Positions 12,559 to 24,563 of a stretch of 64,000 bases of DNA are shown piece after piece (position 1 is the first letter of the stretch; each line of letters opens with the position of its first letter). The DNA comes from Tubulanus polymorphus (taxonomy: Eukaryota; Nemertea; Palaeonemertea; Tubulaniformes; Tubulanidae). Both the position numbers and the translations under genes were made by a program. The notes under the pieces are model-generated. The model was not told the DNA's origin. It saw nothing but the letters and a program-made list of their open reading frames with translations, and searched no databases. The stretch covers positions 14,658,450-14,722,449 of the forward strand of contig NC_134026.1 in the NCBI RefSeq assembly GCF_964204645.1, written 5' to 3'.

Positions 12559-12830
12559 GGTGGATTTCGACAAAGCATTTGATAAGGCACAACATCAGCC
12601 ATTACTAAACAGGCTATTAGGAAACAGTATCAATGATAGGTCGCCCAAATGGCTCAGCAGTTATCTCTGAACGAAAACTTGTAGCCGAAATCAACGGAAC
12701 GCCTCATCTTGGAATAAGTCGGTCAAACTAGTGGAGTCACGCAAGGTAGTATCCTAAGTTGTCTTCTGTTTAATGTCCTGACAAATGACATACACAGTAA
12801 TCCAACATATACCAAACCGAGTAAATTTCC
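12559..12830 (+). pseudogene. LINE reverse-transcriptase fragment (unit 3)
   Basis: Same RT scrap as units 1 and 2, closest to unit 2; broken frames. Confidence 0.7.
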
Positions 12831-12839
12831 AAATCGACC

Positions 12840-13380
12840 TTAAAACGCTGTTCGACTTAAAAACTTAATGTTCCAACAAGAAAATCTTGTTCGAATGAAA
12901 ATTATTCTGTTTGATCGAACAATACGCTTTTTGCTTGAACCAAAAATTTTCTTCATCCTGACAAAAAATGTGTTCGAATAAAAAGCTATGATATTGTTGA
13001 AATGAAAAATTTTTAGTCCCGGCAAAAAAATTTGGTTGAGCGAAAACAATTTTTTCGAACCAATGTTTGAATGAAAACAATTCTGTTCGATTGAACGAAA
13101 TACTTAATACTTTCGGTTCGGAGAAAAAACTTTTTTCAATATACTTGTTCGAACGAAAAACTTAATGTTCTGACAAGAAAATTCTGTTCAAATTTGAACG
13201 ATTGTTCGAACGAAAAACCTTTCGTTTGGACAAAAAAAGTTTGTTCAACTTTGTTTTAACGATTTTTTCAAATTGGTTCAATTGTATAGAATATTATTGG
13301 TTCGAACGAAATAAATTATGTTCCGACGAAAGAATTTTCAAGCAAAGGTCTTTTGAACGAAAAAAAAAGATAATTTCTGG
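12840..13380. repeat. GTTCGAACGAAA repeat zone (unit 3)
   Basis: Same degenerate repeat as in the other units; non-coding. Confidence 0.7.
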
Positions 13381-13599
13381 TGCTCCGCAGTAACTTAAAG
13401 CCAGACGTAGGTTGTTCTTGTGACACGATGCGATCCTCGCGTTGCATCGAAAGTTTCGATGCAAGTCGCTTGCAATACGATTGTGTGCGACTAGTTTCTG
13501 CCAGTCGCAAGAGCGCGTCGGTTGGTTGTGACAGTCGTGTCGCGTCGCAGAAAGTAGAACACCTACGACTCCATGTGACTGGCGTTGCTGAAAGATGAG

Positions 13600-14268
13600 G
13601 ACGCCAGTGATATGACGACTGAGTTTCAAGTCGTCAAAACGTCACGATATGTCGACATATTCATGTCGAATTGATGCGATATGTCGACATAAATATGGCT
13701 ACTTGTCGAGTTGGAACGCAACAACTCGAGGCCCTTTATCGCTTCCGTAGATCTTTCATTAAGTAGGATCACTTGAATGATCGCTTTAATATCACTTTAA
13801 AAAAATAAGAATCTGCCAAAATGACCTTAATATTCGACACTATATCTACGGAAGCGATAAGGGGCCTCGAGATGACGCGTTCCAACTCGACAAGTCGCCA
13901 TATTATTGTCGACATACCGCGATGTATCGCGTCAAGTCGACATGAATATGTCGATATATCGTGACGTTTTGACGACATATTTCGTTTTCTCAACCATTTT
14001 CCTCGCGACAAGTCGACATATTCATGACGACTTGAAACTCAGTCGTCATATTACTGGCGTCCTCATCTTACATTTAGACATGTATTCAAATGACGGCTTG
14101 TCCCGTGGAAAATGAGCAAATAAACGAAATTTGTCGTGAAAACGTCACGATATGTAGACATATTCATGTGGACTTGACACGATATATCGCGATAAATCGA
14201 CATAAATATGGCGACTTGTCGAGTTTGAACATGACAACTCGAGGCCCTTTATCGCTTCCGTACTATAT
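13600..14268. repeat. Foldback/MITE cluster with ACGGAAGCGATAAAGGGCC ends
   Basis: A complete palindromic element runs about 13,850-14,264. Its left end reads TACGGAAGCGATAAGGGGCC and its right end GGCCCTTTATCGCTTCCGTA, and the subterminal CAACTCGACAAGTCGCCATA is mirrored too. The right half of a second copy ends at about 13,750, about 100 bp to the left. The interiors are built from GTCGACATAT-like blocks in both orientations. Short inverted-repeat DNA without coding capacity. Confidence 0.75.
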
Positions 14269-14349
14269 CAGATTAATCGACTTCAAAATAGGCGAAAGCA
14301 TAAGTCTTTATTACGTTATTAATTGGCCTAATTATTCAAAAGCTAATAA

Positions 14350-16285
14350 TGTGGGCGACAAAACCAAAAAAATTAATTGTCGCGGGCGATAAAACCAAAA
14401 TAATCAATTGTCGCTGGCGATAAAACCAAAATATTGAATTGTCGTGGGCGATAAAATCAAAGTATTGTTTTGACGCGGGTGACAAAACCAAATTAATGAA
14501 TTGTCGCGGGCGATAAAACCAAAATAATGAATTGTCGCGGGCGATAAAACCAAAATCTTGAATTGTCGTGGGCGATAAAATCAAAGTATTGTTTTGACGC
14601 GGGTGACAAAACCAAATTAATGAAGTGTCGCGGGCGATAAAACCAAAATAATGAATTGTCGCGGGCGATAAAACCAAAATATTGAATTGTCGTGGGCGAT
14701 AAAATCAAAGTATTGTTTTGACGCGGGTGACAAAACCAAATTAATGAATTGTCGCGGGCGATAAAACCAAAATAATGAATTGTCGCGGGCGATAAAACCA
14801 AAATAATGAATTGTCGCGGGCGATAAAACCAAAATCTTGAATTGTCGCGGGCGAAAAAACCAAACTAATGAATTGTTGCGGGCGATAAAACCAAAATAAT
14901 GAAATGCGCGGGCGATAAAACCGCGACAAAAAAAAAATTGTCGCGGGCGATAAAACCAAAATAATCAATTGTCGCGGGCGATAAAACGAAAATAATGAAT
15001 TGTCGCGGGCGATAAAACCAAAATATTGAATTGGCATGAGCGACAGAACCAAAATATTGATTTATCGCGGGTGACAAAACCAAATTAATGAATTGTCGCA
15101 GGTGACAAAACCAAATTAATGAATTGTCGCGGGCAATAAAACCAAAATCTTGAATTGTCGTGGGCGATAAAATCAAAGTATTGTTTTGACGCGGGTGACA
15201 AAACCAAATTAATGAATTGTCGCGGGCGATAAAACCAAAATAATGAATTGTCGCGGGCGATAAAACCAAAATATTGAATTGTCGTGGGCGATAAAATCAA
15301 AGTGTTGTTTTGACGCGGGTGACAAAACCAAATTAATGAATTGTCGCGGGCGATAAAACCAAAATAATGAATTGTCGCGGGCGATAAAACCAAAATATTG
15401 AATTGTCGTGGGCGATAAAATCAAAGTATTGTTTTGACGCGGGTGACAAAACCAAATTAATGAATTGTCGCGGGCGATAAAACCAAAATAATGAAATGTC
15501 GCGGGCGATAAAACCAAAATCTTGAATTGTCGTGGGCGATAAAATCAAAGTATTGTTTTGACGCGGGTGACAAAACCAAATTAATGAATTGTCGCGGGCG
15601 ATAAAACCAAAATAATGAATTGTCGCGGGCGATAAAACCAAAATATTGAATTGTCGTGGGCGATAAAATCAAAGTGTTGTTTTGACGCGGGTGACAAAAC
15701 CAAATTAATGAATTGTCGCGGGCGATAAAACCAAAATAATGAATTGTCGCGGGCGATAAAACCAAAATATTGAATTGTCGTGGGCGATAAAATCAAAGTA
15801 TTGTTTTGACGCGGGTGACAAAACCAAATTAATGAATTGTCGCGGGCGATAAAACCGAAATAATGAATTGTCGCGGGCGATAAAACCAAAATCTTGAATT
15901 GTCGCGGGCGAAAAAACCAAACTAATGAATTGTTGCGGGCGATAAAACCAAAATAATGAAATGCGCGGGCGATAAAACCGCGACAAAAAAAAAATTGTCG
16001 CGGGCGATAAAACCAAAATAATCAATTGTCGCGGGCGATAAAACGAAAATAATGAATTGTCGCGGGCGATAAAACCAAAATATTGAATTGGCATGAGCGA
16101 CAGAACCAAAATATTGATTTATCGCGGGTGACAAAACCAAATTAATGAATTGTCGCAGGTGACAAAACCAAATTAATGAATTGTCGCAGGCGATAAAACC
16201 AAAATAATGAATTGTCGCTGGCGATAAAACCAAAATAATGAATTGTCGCGGGCGACAAAACCAAAATTATTGTTTTGTCGCATTA
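14350..16285. repeat. 31-bp satellite with 124-bp higher-order repeat (unit 3)
   Basis: About 60 monomers. Four variants alternate in fixed order (ending AAAATAATGA, AAAATATTGA, AAAGTATTGT with ATAAAATC, and AAATTAATGA preceded by TTGACGCGGGTGAC), so the pattern repeats every 124 bp, clearest from 14,490 to 14,800 and 15,085 to 15,890. A block beginning GGCGAAAAAACCAAACTAAT is duplicated about 1,057 bp apart (near 14,850 and 15,907), a second level of amplification. Confidence 0.92.
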
Positions 16286-17699
16286 TTTTAGTTTTGTCGT
16301 TTTGTCATAATGTCGCCCTCATTTGCATATACGTGTTTTTTTTACGCATGGCCCTTATCAGCCACCATACTAAAGCCTTAAGGTCGCGTAAAACTCGATA
16401 AACACTTCAAGCGACACAGCAAACGATCTCCTTTCCCCCACAGCGAACGCTTAACCTAGTAGAGGCTACTAGCCTATGTATATGCGTAGGCCTAACATCC
16501 GGACAGATTGGTCGTAGGCCTATTGAATTTAACAACCCACCTAAATATCGTAAATTTTGTTTTGAAGTTCAATCCAATGAGTCCGTTAATAAACGCAACA
16601 ATTGTACTGTGTTTGTTTGAGACAGTAAAGCTCAGTACCGGTAGGCCTAAAGCCGCGTAAAACTCGATAAACACTTCAAGCGACACAGCGAACGATCCCT
16701 TTCCCCCACAGCGAACGCTTACTCCGAATGTCAAGTGTGAGTCCAGCATACGGAAAGGATTATGTGTTATATACTTGTATTTAGTAAATACCTTGTGCAT
16801 TTGACAATGATCGGTATGTACTGTAGGAAATATAGAGTATTGATGGTATTGATATAGAGGTTGAAGCCCGCGGCCGAATAAAGTAATATATTCTTTTATT
16901 TTGATACCTCGTCGACATAACAGCTTTTCTCCGCTATATCTCTTCGGCGTGTTTAGTTTAGGCCTACGATTCCTCGGTACACTAAAGATTTATCTTAGTA
17001 AATACTCGGTTAATTCGGTAAAGAAAAATAGGTATTGTTATACTAACTCCTTGAAACCCGCAGCCAAATTACTGGTAGTAATAAATTAATTTGTACTCGA
17101 TTTGATTCTCATGATGAGGAGAAACTCGCAGCTGATCCCCGGAACGACGATGTAGTAACACACGTCGATTCGTCGATGTTCACGGCTCGACAGTGCTTTT
17201 AAAATCTAAAGTAGTAAATTTCCAGTGTATCGGTAATATGATTTGATGAGGAAAATGGGCTATTGTTAAAATCACTGTTTGAAGACCGCGACTGAATTTG
17301 AAGTCTGCGGCAATAAATTAGTTCATTTATACTTGAATTGATAATCGAAGTGACAGTCGGCCTGCGGGTTGATTTCGGGATGACGACTCGAAAAACATGT
17401 CGCCCCATTGAATGGGCCTAAATTTTCGATGTTTACGGCCCGACAGCGCTTTTGTAACGATGATTCGTGAAAAAACACGCGGGCTATTTGTAGATCTCAG
17501 TGAGCTGAACGATATTATATGGATTGTATATGAAACAGCGGTAAGGTAACAAAGCCTATGTTCTTTTGGTAAAAATAGTGTGGAAGAAAATAATAATAAT
17601 AATAATCACGCGGATATCAATAGGGTTTTCTGTGAAATAACAGAAAACCCTAAATATAACTGCAAAGCAGCGATAACGGGTTTTCTGCACAGTCTTTGA

Positions 17700-17826
17700 A
17701 TCCTGTTCAATGGTTAATACAGTTTTATAAGAGGAAGCTCGACAAACAGTCAATTAGACCTTCTTGAAACCATGGACAACTGAACCAGATGTCCTATTTG
17801 TCTCTGGAAAATCGACTGTTAGGCGA
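17700..17826 (+). pseudogene. LINE RT fragment, left half (unit 4)
   Basis: Contains an extra piece not in units 1-3: in one frame STNSQLDLLETMDN, the region just upstream of the DFxKAFD motif in LINE RTs. The fragment continues after the inserted element at 22,248. Units 1-3 therefore share an internal deletion here. Confidence 0.6.
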
Positions 17827-18053
17827 CGGTTCCTGAACTTCGCTGAAAAAGCTGAAACACTGAAAAGCTGAAATAAAAACGCTGAAATTTCAGGGAATTT
17901 CCGAAAAAACGCCGAAATTTCAGGGAATTCCCGAAAAACGCTGAAATCGTGCTAGGTCCCGACAATACACGTTTTGAAATGTTTTCGGGGCCGGTGTCCG
18001 CTGACGAGTCCTGAACCGTGTTTTATGCTCTACCTTGGGTTACAGAGACATGC

Positions 18054-21000
18054 CTTAAGGTCGTCGTCATGTTCGACTTGATCGATTGCGGATTGGCAAT
18101 TTGGTTGAAGTTTGCCTGTGAACGGAATCTTTTGACGAGCTAATGCTATACAGTGTGAGTAGGTTCGAATCCCATTTTGTGCTTCGGGCGCAATTTATAC
18201 CTACTTTGCGGTCTGTTCATAGCGTACAATCATAGCTTCCAACTGTAATTTCCACTCATGCTACGGTTATTGCCGTTGTTTAATTAAACCCCAAAAGTTT
18301 GATTTTTGGTTCTGGCCGTGGAGAATAGAATACACGGAATTTAGAGAATTGGACAATCTACCGCCACGACTGAAACCTCTAAGTGAAGATCGAAACAATA
18401 CAGTAATACTTTTTCACGTTTGAAATTTATTTTATCAATAAGAAAAATGAATAGCAAAAAACAAAAACTTGACAATAATCAAAATAAAAACGATTTACGT
18501 TGCTCAAAAGATTAAAAAATTCGATAAATTCGGATCACCAGCAGGGGATGGGAAATTTTGTCAATTGAACGAAATGCGAATAATGTGTTTTCGAACTTAA
18601 AAACGTTTTTCACTAGCAAAACGTTTTCTGTTTCTTTGATTAAATTTGATTTAATGTTTCTTTGATTTCTTTGATTTAATGTTATTAATTTACAGTAGGC
18701 CTACCGGCCCTACACCAAGACGAAATCATTTTAGAAAGCACCATGGTGCCTTCTAAAGCCTCACGGAAAATTATCGTAATAAATGGATTCCGTATCCTAT
18801 ATTTACAGTGAATCAAGAGGTTTTAAACCTATATCTAATGCACATAGAACCAAAGTCAGTGCGACTTATAATAAAAATAAACTGTAAATTATCATGTGAG
18901 TTATCATTTGACATCAACCGATATCAGTTTTTGTATCGGCTAAAGCCCAACGCACACGGCAAAACATTTGTTTAGCCGAAACAGAAAACGTTTTTCAGAA
19001 AACGTTTTTGCTAGTTTTTAAGTTCGGCGTTTTGTTTTGCCTCCCCCGCACACGGCATAACAAAAAAAAAACGTTTTTTTCACGAGGAAAAAACGTTTTT
19101 TTTTCGGTGCCGTGTGCGTTGGGCTTAATGATATACGTTGTTTCTCATAATCAGCTGAAATGATTCTTAATTTGTAAACTGCAATAAAATTTGAAATCAG
19201 TTCCTGCCAGGTCTGCAATTTTTGTAGTACCTTCATGGCAAAAAGTAATAGGGGAGATGTGGAAGAGTACAGAGCTACGTATTACAGAGCTATTCGTCCG
19301 TGCCCAAGAGAACGGTAGACCATGTGTAGTTTGAGACCAAGAAATATACCCCGATTTAGAAGTCCAACTTTGAATAAGCAACCGTTTTCTTAAAACTACT
19401 AATTTTCTCCTACGCGGAATATTTAATCAACATCTACAAATGCATCTAAAGATACTGAAATAATTCGGTTTTATTTTTCTAGTCTTATACTCTAACCACA
19501 ACTAAAGGACGGTTGACTGTTGTTTCTCGATTTCAAGCTAGGAACAGGAGTCGGAATCGGGAAGTTGGAAGTAGGCCTACTGAGGCGAGGTCCGACTTAG
19601 AAAACCCTATACATTCAGAATTTCTTGGAATAATCATAACACCCCCTGAGACAATGTGTCAATTTCAGTGGTACATTGGTAGTGGAGTTAATCCTTCCGT
19701 GAAAGTGAACACGGGCACCGTAGCACGACAATCCTAAAATGAAATATCACAAAACAACCTTTTAAGAAACATTCGAACTCGCCTGAATTATCATTTGGAT
19801 GATTTATCAACATAATGACAGTTTTAAATTACCAGAAAAGCTAGTTAGCCTAATATTAAATTTCGTTTATCGTACCGAAGGTACGTTCGGCAAATCTTTC
19901 CAGATCCGTTCTAACTTACGATAGCTGAAATCACAGGAAAAAGATATTTCCTGCAAGTTAATAATTTGTGCCCAAAAAGGTCAAAGAAATTCTGAAAGAC
20001 ATCACTACTTTTCAGCTGTACCAAAGTATACGGTGCCAACTTGACTTACTCCTGCGCTGCATCTATGAACCCTGCATAGATTTCGAATGACGCGCTCGTG
20101 GTACCGGGATTAGATCTGTAGAAGTAACATTAGCAATAAATGGTGAATGTTGAACCTGGTACTATCATTCACGGTACCGCTTCATTCCGTTCACAGGCAA
20201 ACATCATCCTTTTATAGATTCAGTGGTAGTCTAAAAATAAGAATCGGTACATTTTTCTAACAGTTGGTAGGCCTATGTCATTTCTTTAAAAAAAACTAAT
20301 TATTGTCACACCACAGCAAATAAATTATTCACAGTTATTGAATGGTTTGCCCGATTTAGATGGTTGACGCTAATCAGTATGACCCATACGTAGGGGCCTA
20401 CTGCATGCCGTTGGCGTCAATCCATTCCATTCCACAGTGATTTAAAAAGAAATTTAGTTAGATCCCTTTTGTCCAAAAGCTGCATCATTTATATAACTAG
20501 CTGTCAAATTTAATTTACCTCCTTCAGAGAATACCGATACGCCGGTCACAATCCTCTCCTTAGTCGTATAATAATATAAGCAATAATCGGTCCCTGGCGA
20601 GAGAACGTGTCCGCGCACAAACCCAAGTAAACTAGAATACCGGAAATTTTGAATGGATATAACAATACAAGATGAATTTATTTACCTTAATATTTAAACA
20701 CAGCTCTCCAGTTAAACACAATCCAAATCCTAGCTCTAAATTCCTATTGCACTCTCCGGCTGGTAACCCGTCCTGAATCAAGTCCCAAACAAGCTTTTAG
20801 CAAGTAACTATCGAATCTCTATCGAGTGTCTTTTGAGTGTCTACCGAGTGTCTGCTCTCTCAAGATTCGGGTCCCTTTTATAGAAAGAATCGGCATTCTT
20901 AATATACCGACTCTCCCACTCGACTTTTGGCAAGGAGCAGCAACCTAACTGTCATGACTGTTTTGGTCATATAAAATTTAGCCTTAATGATTCGCTGATC

Positions 21001-22033
21001 TTATATTATTTGAGAAACTGATTTTCCTTCCAACCCTCCTGTCATGACGCGGAATGATTTACTCACTCCTTGCTTATCATCGTTGAGAGAACAGCTATTC
21101 TCTGCGAGTTACCAACAGCCGTATACAACAAGAGAAACTTTAGAGAGCTAGTATTATCATTTACCACAAATTAATTTTCTTAAAACTTTAGCGATTATAG
21201 AGACTTTATTCTCAATTAACATCTAGGATATTCCAATTAAATATATTTTCGAAACTTTAGTATTTGTCTCAAATTACGGTACCACTGATTATTTCTTTTT
21301 GAATCATTATAAATACTTTTGATTCGGAACTTCATTATGATCCATTATCTCTCTTAAAATCATTCTATAACTGTTATACTAAATAAATTTGATTACAATA
21401 CGGGATAAAGCAAAACAACAATATCTTCCCATACTTCCGTTTTTCTTTTTATAGAAAGTAGTCGGGAGTATCATGAAGTAACAGCGTGATTCTTTCACCA
21501 GCCGCATAATTAATGCAACCCATTGTTCCGACCAAATACGGTTCCGTCTATTCTTAAGTTTATAAAAAGATTTCTGAATGTTTGCCAGATATCGCAGCCG
21601 AAGAACCGAGAAAGAATTATTTTTACACCAGGCTGATTTATGGTCAGCGCTGATAGATCAAAGCATCGAACAACAACCTGCTTACTACATCTTACTACGT
21701 TTGTTGTCTGAAACCATTAATAACCACCAACGCATTCAGGAAATCAACATTACAAACATTTTTAGCTACTACGAAATCTTGCTGCGGATCAATACCATAG
21801 TCCGTCGCCCATCAACGTGTTGACAAACGAAAAGTTGCTCCATGTTTTATACATGAACGTTCAAATAAGATATTTTGTGTCTTGCAGGGAATACTGAGCA
21901 TAGTGTTTAAGTTGGCTTGCACGGTTTGTGAATGGGTTTTCCTCATTATGCTGCCTGTATGCATTAAAAATCCGGATTTCAAGCGAATTAATTTGTCCAA
22001 CAAGTGGAAGTATACTCCACACATACTGTCCAT
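18054..22033. other. Interior of the TIR element, no gene recognised
   Basis: Apart from the small MITE at 18,944-19,125 I recognise no coding sequence. Open frames such as 19,513-19,737 and 21,578-21,823 lack family motifs. Confidence 0.5.
18944..19125. mobile_element. 182-bp MITE, TAA target duplication
   Basis: Inverted ends AGCCCAACGCACACGGCA and TGCCGTGTGCGTTGGGCT, flanked by TAA on both sides (18,941-18,943; 19,126-19,128). The interior is rich in AAAACGTTTTT. The 3-bp TAA duplication is typical of PIF/Harbinger-type MITEs. Confidence 0.75.
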
Positions 22034-22247
22034 GCATGTCTCTGTAACCGAAGGTAGAGACTAAAACACAGTTTAGGACTCGGCAGCGGACACCGGCCCG
22101 GAAAATATTTCAAAACGTGTATTGTCGGTACCTAGCACGATTTCAGCGTTTTTCGGGAATTCCCTGAAATTTCGGCGTTTTTATTTCAGCGTTTCAGCGT
22201 TTCAATGATTCAGCTTTTTCAGCGAAGTTCAGGAACCGGTTAGGCGA

Positions 22248-22529
22248 TAATCACTCTTTATGATTTCGACAAAGCACTTAATAAGGTACAACATCAGCCA
22301 TTACTAAACAAGGCTATTAGGAAACAGTATCAATGATAGGTTGCCGAAATGGCTCAGCATTATCTCTGAACGAAAACTTGTAGCCGAAATCAACGGAACG
22401 CTTCATCTTGGATTAAGTCGGTCTAACTAGTCGAGTCACGCAAGGTAGTATCCTAAGTCGTCTTCTGTTTAATGTCCTGACAAATGACATACACAGTAAT
22501 CCAAAATATACCAGACCGAGTAAATTTCC
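22248..22529 (+). pseudogene. LINE RT fragment, right half (unit 4)
   Basis: Continues the RT scrap after the TIR element: YDFDKAL.KVQHQPLL and later the SGVTQ/LLFNVLTND part in shifted frames. Confidence 0.6.
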
Positions 22530-22544
22530 AAAACGACCTTAACA

Positions 22545-23035
22545 CGCTGTTCGACCAAAAAACGTAATGATCCGACAAGAAAATCTTGTACGCTTTTTGT
22601 TTGAACCAAAACTTTTCTTCATTCTGAAAGCTTTGTTATTGTTGAAATGAAAAACTTTTTGTCCCGGCAAAAAATTTGGTTGAGCGAAAACAATTTTTTC
22701 GAACGAATGTTTGAATGAAAACAATTCTGTTCGGTTGAACGAAATACTTAATACTTTTGGTTCGGAGAAAAAACTTTTTACAATATACTTGTTCGAACGA
22801 AAAACTTAATGTTCTGAAAAGAAAATTCTGATCAAATTCAAACGATTCTGTTCAATCGAACAATTGTTCGAACAAAAAACCTTTCGTTTGGACAAAAAAA
22901 GTTTGTTCAACTTTTTTCTAACGTTTTTTTCGAATTGGTTCAATCGAACAGAATATTGTTGGTTGGAACGAAATAAATTTTGTTCCGACAAAAGAATTTT
23001 CAAGCGAAAGGTCTTTTGAACGAAAAAAAAGATAT
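22545..23035. repeat. GTTCGAACGAAA repeat zone (unit 4)
   Basis: Same zone as in units 1-3, slightly shorter. Confidence 0.7.
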
Positions 23036-23059
23036 TTCTGGGGCTCCGCAGTAACTTAA

Positions 23060-23387
23060 AGCCGGACGTAGGTCAGCCTTGTGACGCGATGCGATCCTCG
23101 CGTTGCATCGCAAGTTTCGGTGCAAGTCGGTTGCGATACGATTGTCAGCGACTGTGTGCGACTAGTTTCTGCCAGTCGCAAGAGCGCGTCGGTTGGTTGT
23201 GACAGTCGTGTCGCGTCGCAGAAAGTAGAACACATGCGACTCCTTGTGACTGGCGTTGCTGAAAGTCGCAACCCGTCCCAAGGGAGCGTAGGTCGATGAG
23301 TCGTTGCGACACAATCGTCGCTGGCGGTCGCAGTGAAAGGCGTCGCAGTGAATCACAAGCCGTCGCAAGGCCGACCTACGCCCTGCT
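23060..23387. mobile_element. Complete GTCGC-rich MITE, TAA target duplication
   Basis: Ends AGCCGGACGTAGGTCAGCC and GGCCGACCTACGCCCTGCT are inverted repeats, flanked by TAA at 23,057-23,059 and 23,388-23,390. The interior has many GTCGC/GCGAC blocks and internal copies of GCGTAGGTCGATGAGT. The same insertion, at the same place, is present in the inverted unit (29,431-29,733) and truncated in units 1-3. Confidence 0.75.
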
Positions 23388-24563
23388 TAAATCATAAGAA
23401 ATTAATGAAATACCAGTTTCATTTATGATGAAAAAACTCAAATGAAAAGTCTGGCTTATAAAGCTGTCTGCTCAGACGAAATTTGTAAAAAAAATCTTCA
23501 TTTTTGGCAATAAAATTGATAATTGTGATTGATCGTTGCAAGTCACAACCAGTTAATCACTAATTAACATGCATTTTAATAAATCTTGATTCCTCCTTTA
23601 CAGTGAACTTAGCTTTAACCTAGTAGAAGCTACTAGCCTATGTAGGCCTATGTATATGCGTAGGCCTAAAATCTGGACAGATTGGTCGTAGACCTATTGA
23701 ATAACAACCCACCTAAAAATCTTAAATTTTGTTTTGAAGTTCAATCCAATGAGTCCGTTAATAAACGCAACAATTATACTGTGTTTGTTTAGTAAAGCTC
23801 AGTACCGGTAGGCCTAAAGCCGCGTAAAACTCGATAAACACTTCAAGCGACACAGCGAACGATCCCTTTCCCCCACAGCGAACGCTTACTCCGAATGTCA
23901 AGTGTGAGTCCAGCATACGGAAAGGATTATGTGTTATATACTTGTATTTAGTAAATACCTTGTGCATTTGACAATGATCGGTATGTACTGTAGGAAATAT
24001 AGAGTATTGATGGTATTGATATAGAGTTTGAAGCCCGCGGCCGAATAAAGTAATATATTCTTTTATTTTGATACCTCGTCGACATAACAGCTTTTCTCCG
24101 CTATATCTTTTCGGCATGTTTAGTTTAGGCCTACGATTCCCCGGTACACTAAAGATTTATCTTAGTAAATACACGGTTAATTCGGTAAAGAAAAAGAGGT
24201 ATTGTTAAACTAACTCCTTGAAACCCGCAGCCAAATCACTGGTAGTAATAAAGTAATTTGTACTCGATTTGATTCTCATGATGAGGAGAAACTCGCAGCT
24301 GATCCCCGGAACGCGATGTAGTAACACACGTCGATTCGTCGATGTTTACGGCTCGACAGTGCTTTTAAAATCTAAAGTAGTAAATTTCCAGTGTATCGGT
24401 AATATGATCTGATGAGGAAAATGGGCTATTGTTAAAATCACTGTTTGAAGACCGCGACTGAATTTGAAGTCTGCGGCAATAAATTAGTTCATTTATACTT
24501 GAATTGATAATCGAAGTGACAGTCGGCCTGCGGGTTGATTTCGGGATGACGACTCGAAAAACA

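Larger units (their letters stand above)
12500..17653 (+). mobile_element. Composite rolling-circle-like element, unit 3
   Basis: The longest uninterrupted unit, enlarged by a foldback cluster (13,600-14,268) and an expanded satellite array. It ends with the full 3' hairpin AGGGTTTTCTGT/ACAGAAAACCCT and the terminal CTAA at 17,653. GGGTTTTCTG near the 5' end of each unit is the inverse of CAGAAAACCC at this 3' end, an asymmetric inverted repeat of the kind described for Helentrons. Confidence 0.6.
17818..22247. mobile_element. MULE-like TIR element with 9-bp target duplication
   Basis: Element 17,827-22,238 is flanked by GTTAGGCGA at 17,818-17,826 and 22,239-22,247. The terminal inverted repeats are long: 17,827-18,053 and 22,034-22,238, starting CGGTTCCTGAACTTCGCTGA and rich in GCTGAAA blocks. 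A 9-bp duplication with TIRs over 200 bp fits Mutator-like elements best. The 4-kb interior has only short unsupported reading frames and no recognisable transposase, so it is probably non-autonomous. It interrupts the LINE RT scrap of unit 4. Confidence 0.75.

Noticed and set aside
7040-16285. Dozens of 60-134 residue minus-strand proteins repeating LSPATIHYFGFIARDN
   Set aside because: They are translations of the 31-bp satellite in cycling frames; no start context, no family, same peptide in all three frames.
14350-16285. CRISPR-like array (31-bp period)
   Set aside because: Monomers are contiguous with no unique spacers, and the DNA is animal.
19513-19737. 74-residue plus-strand frame inside the TIR element
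   Set aside because: No motif, ordinary base composition, no splice or start support.
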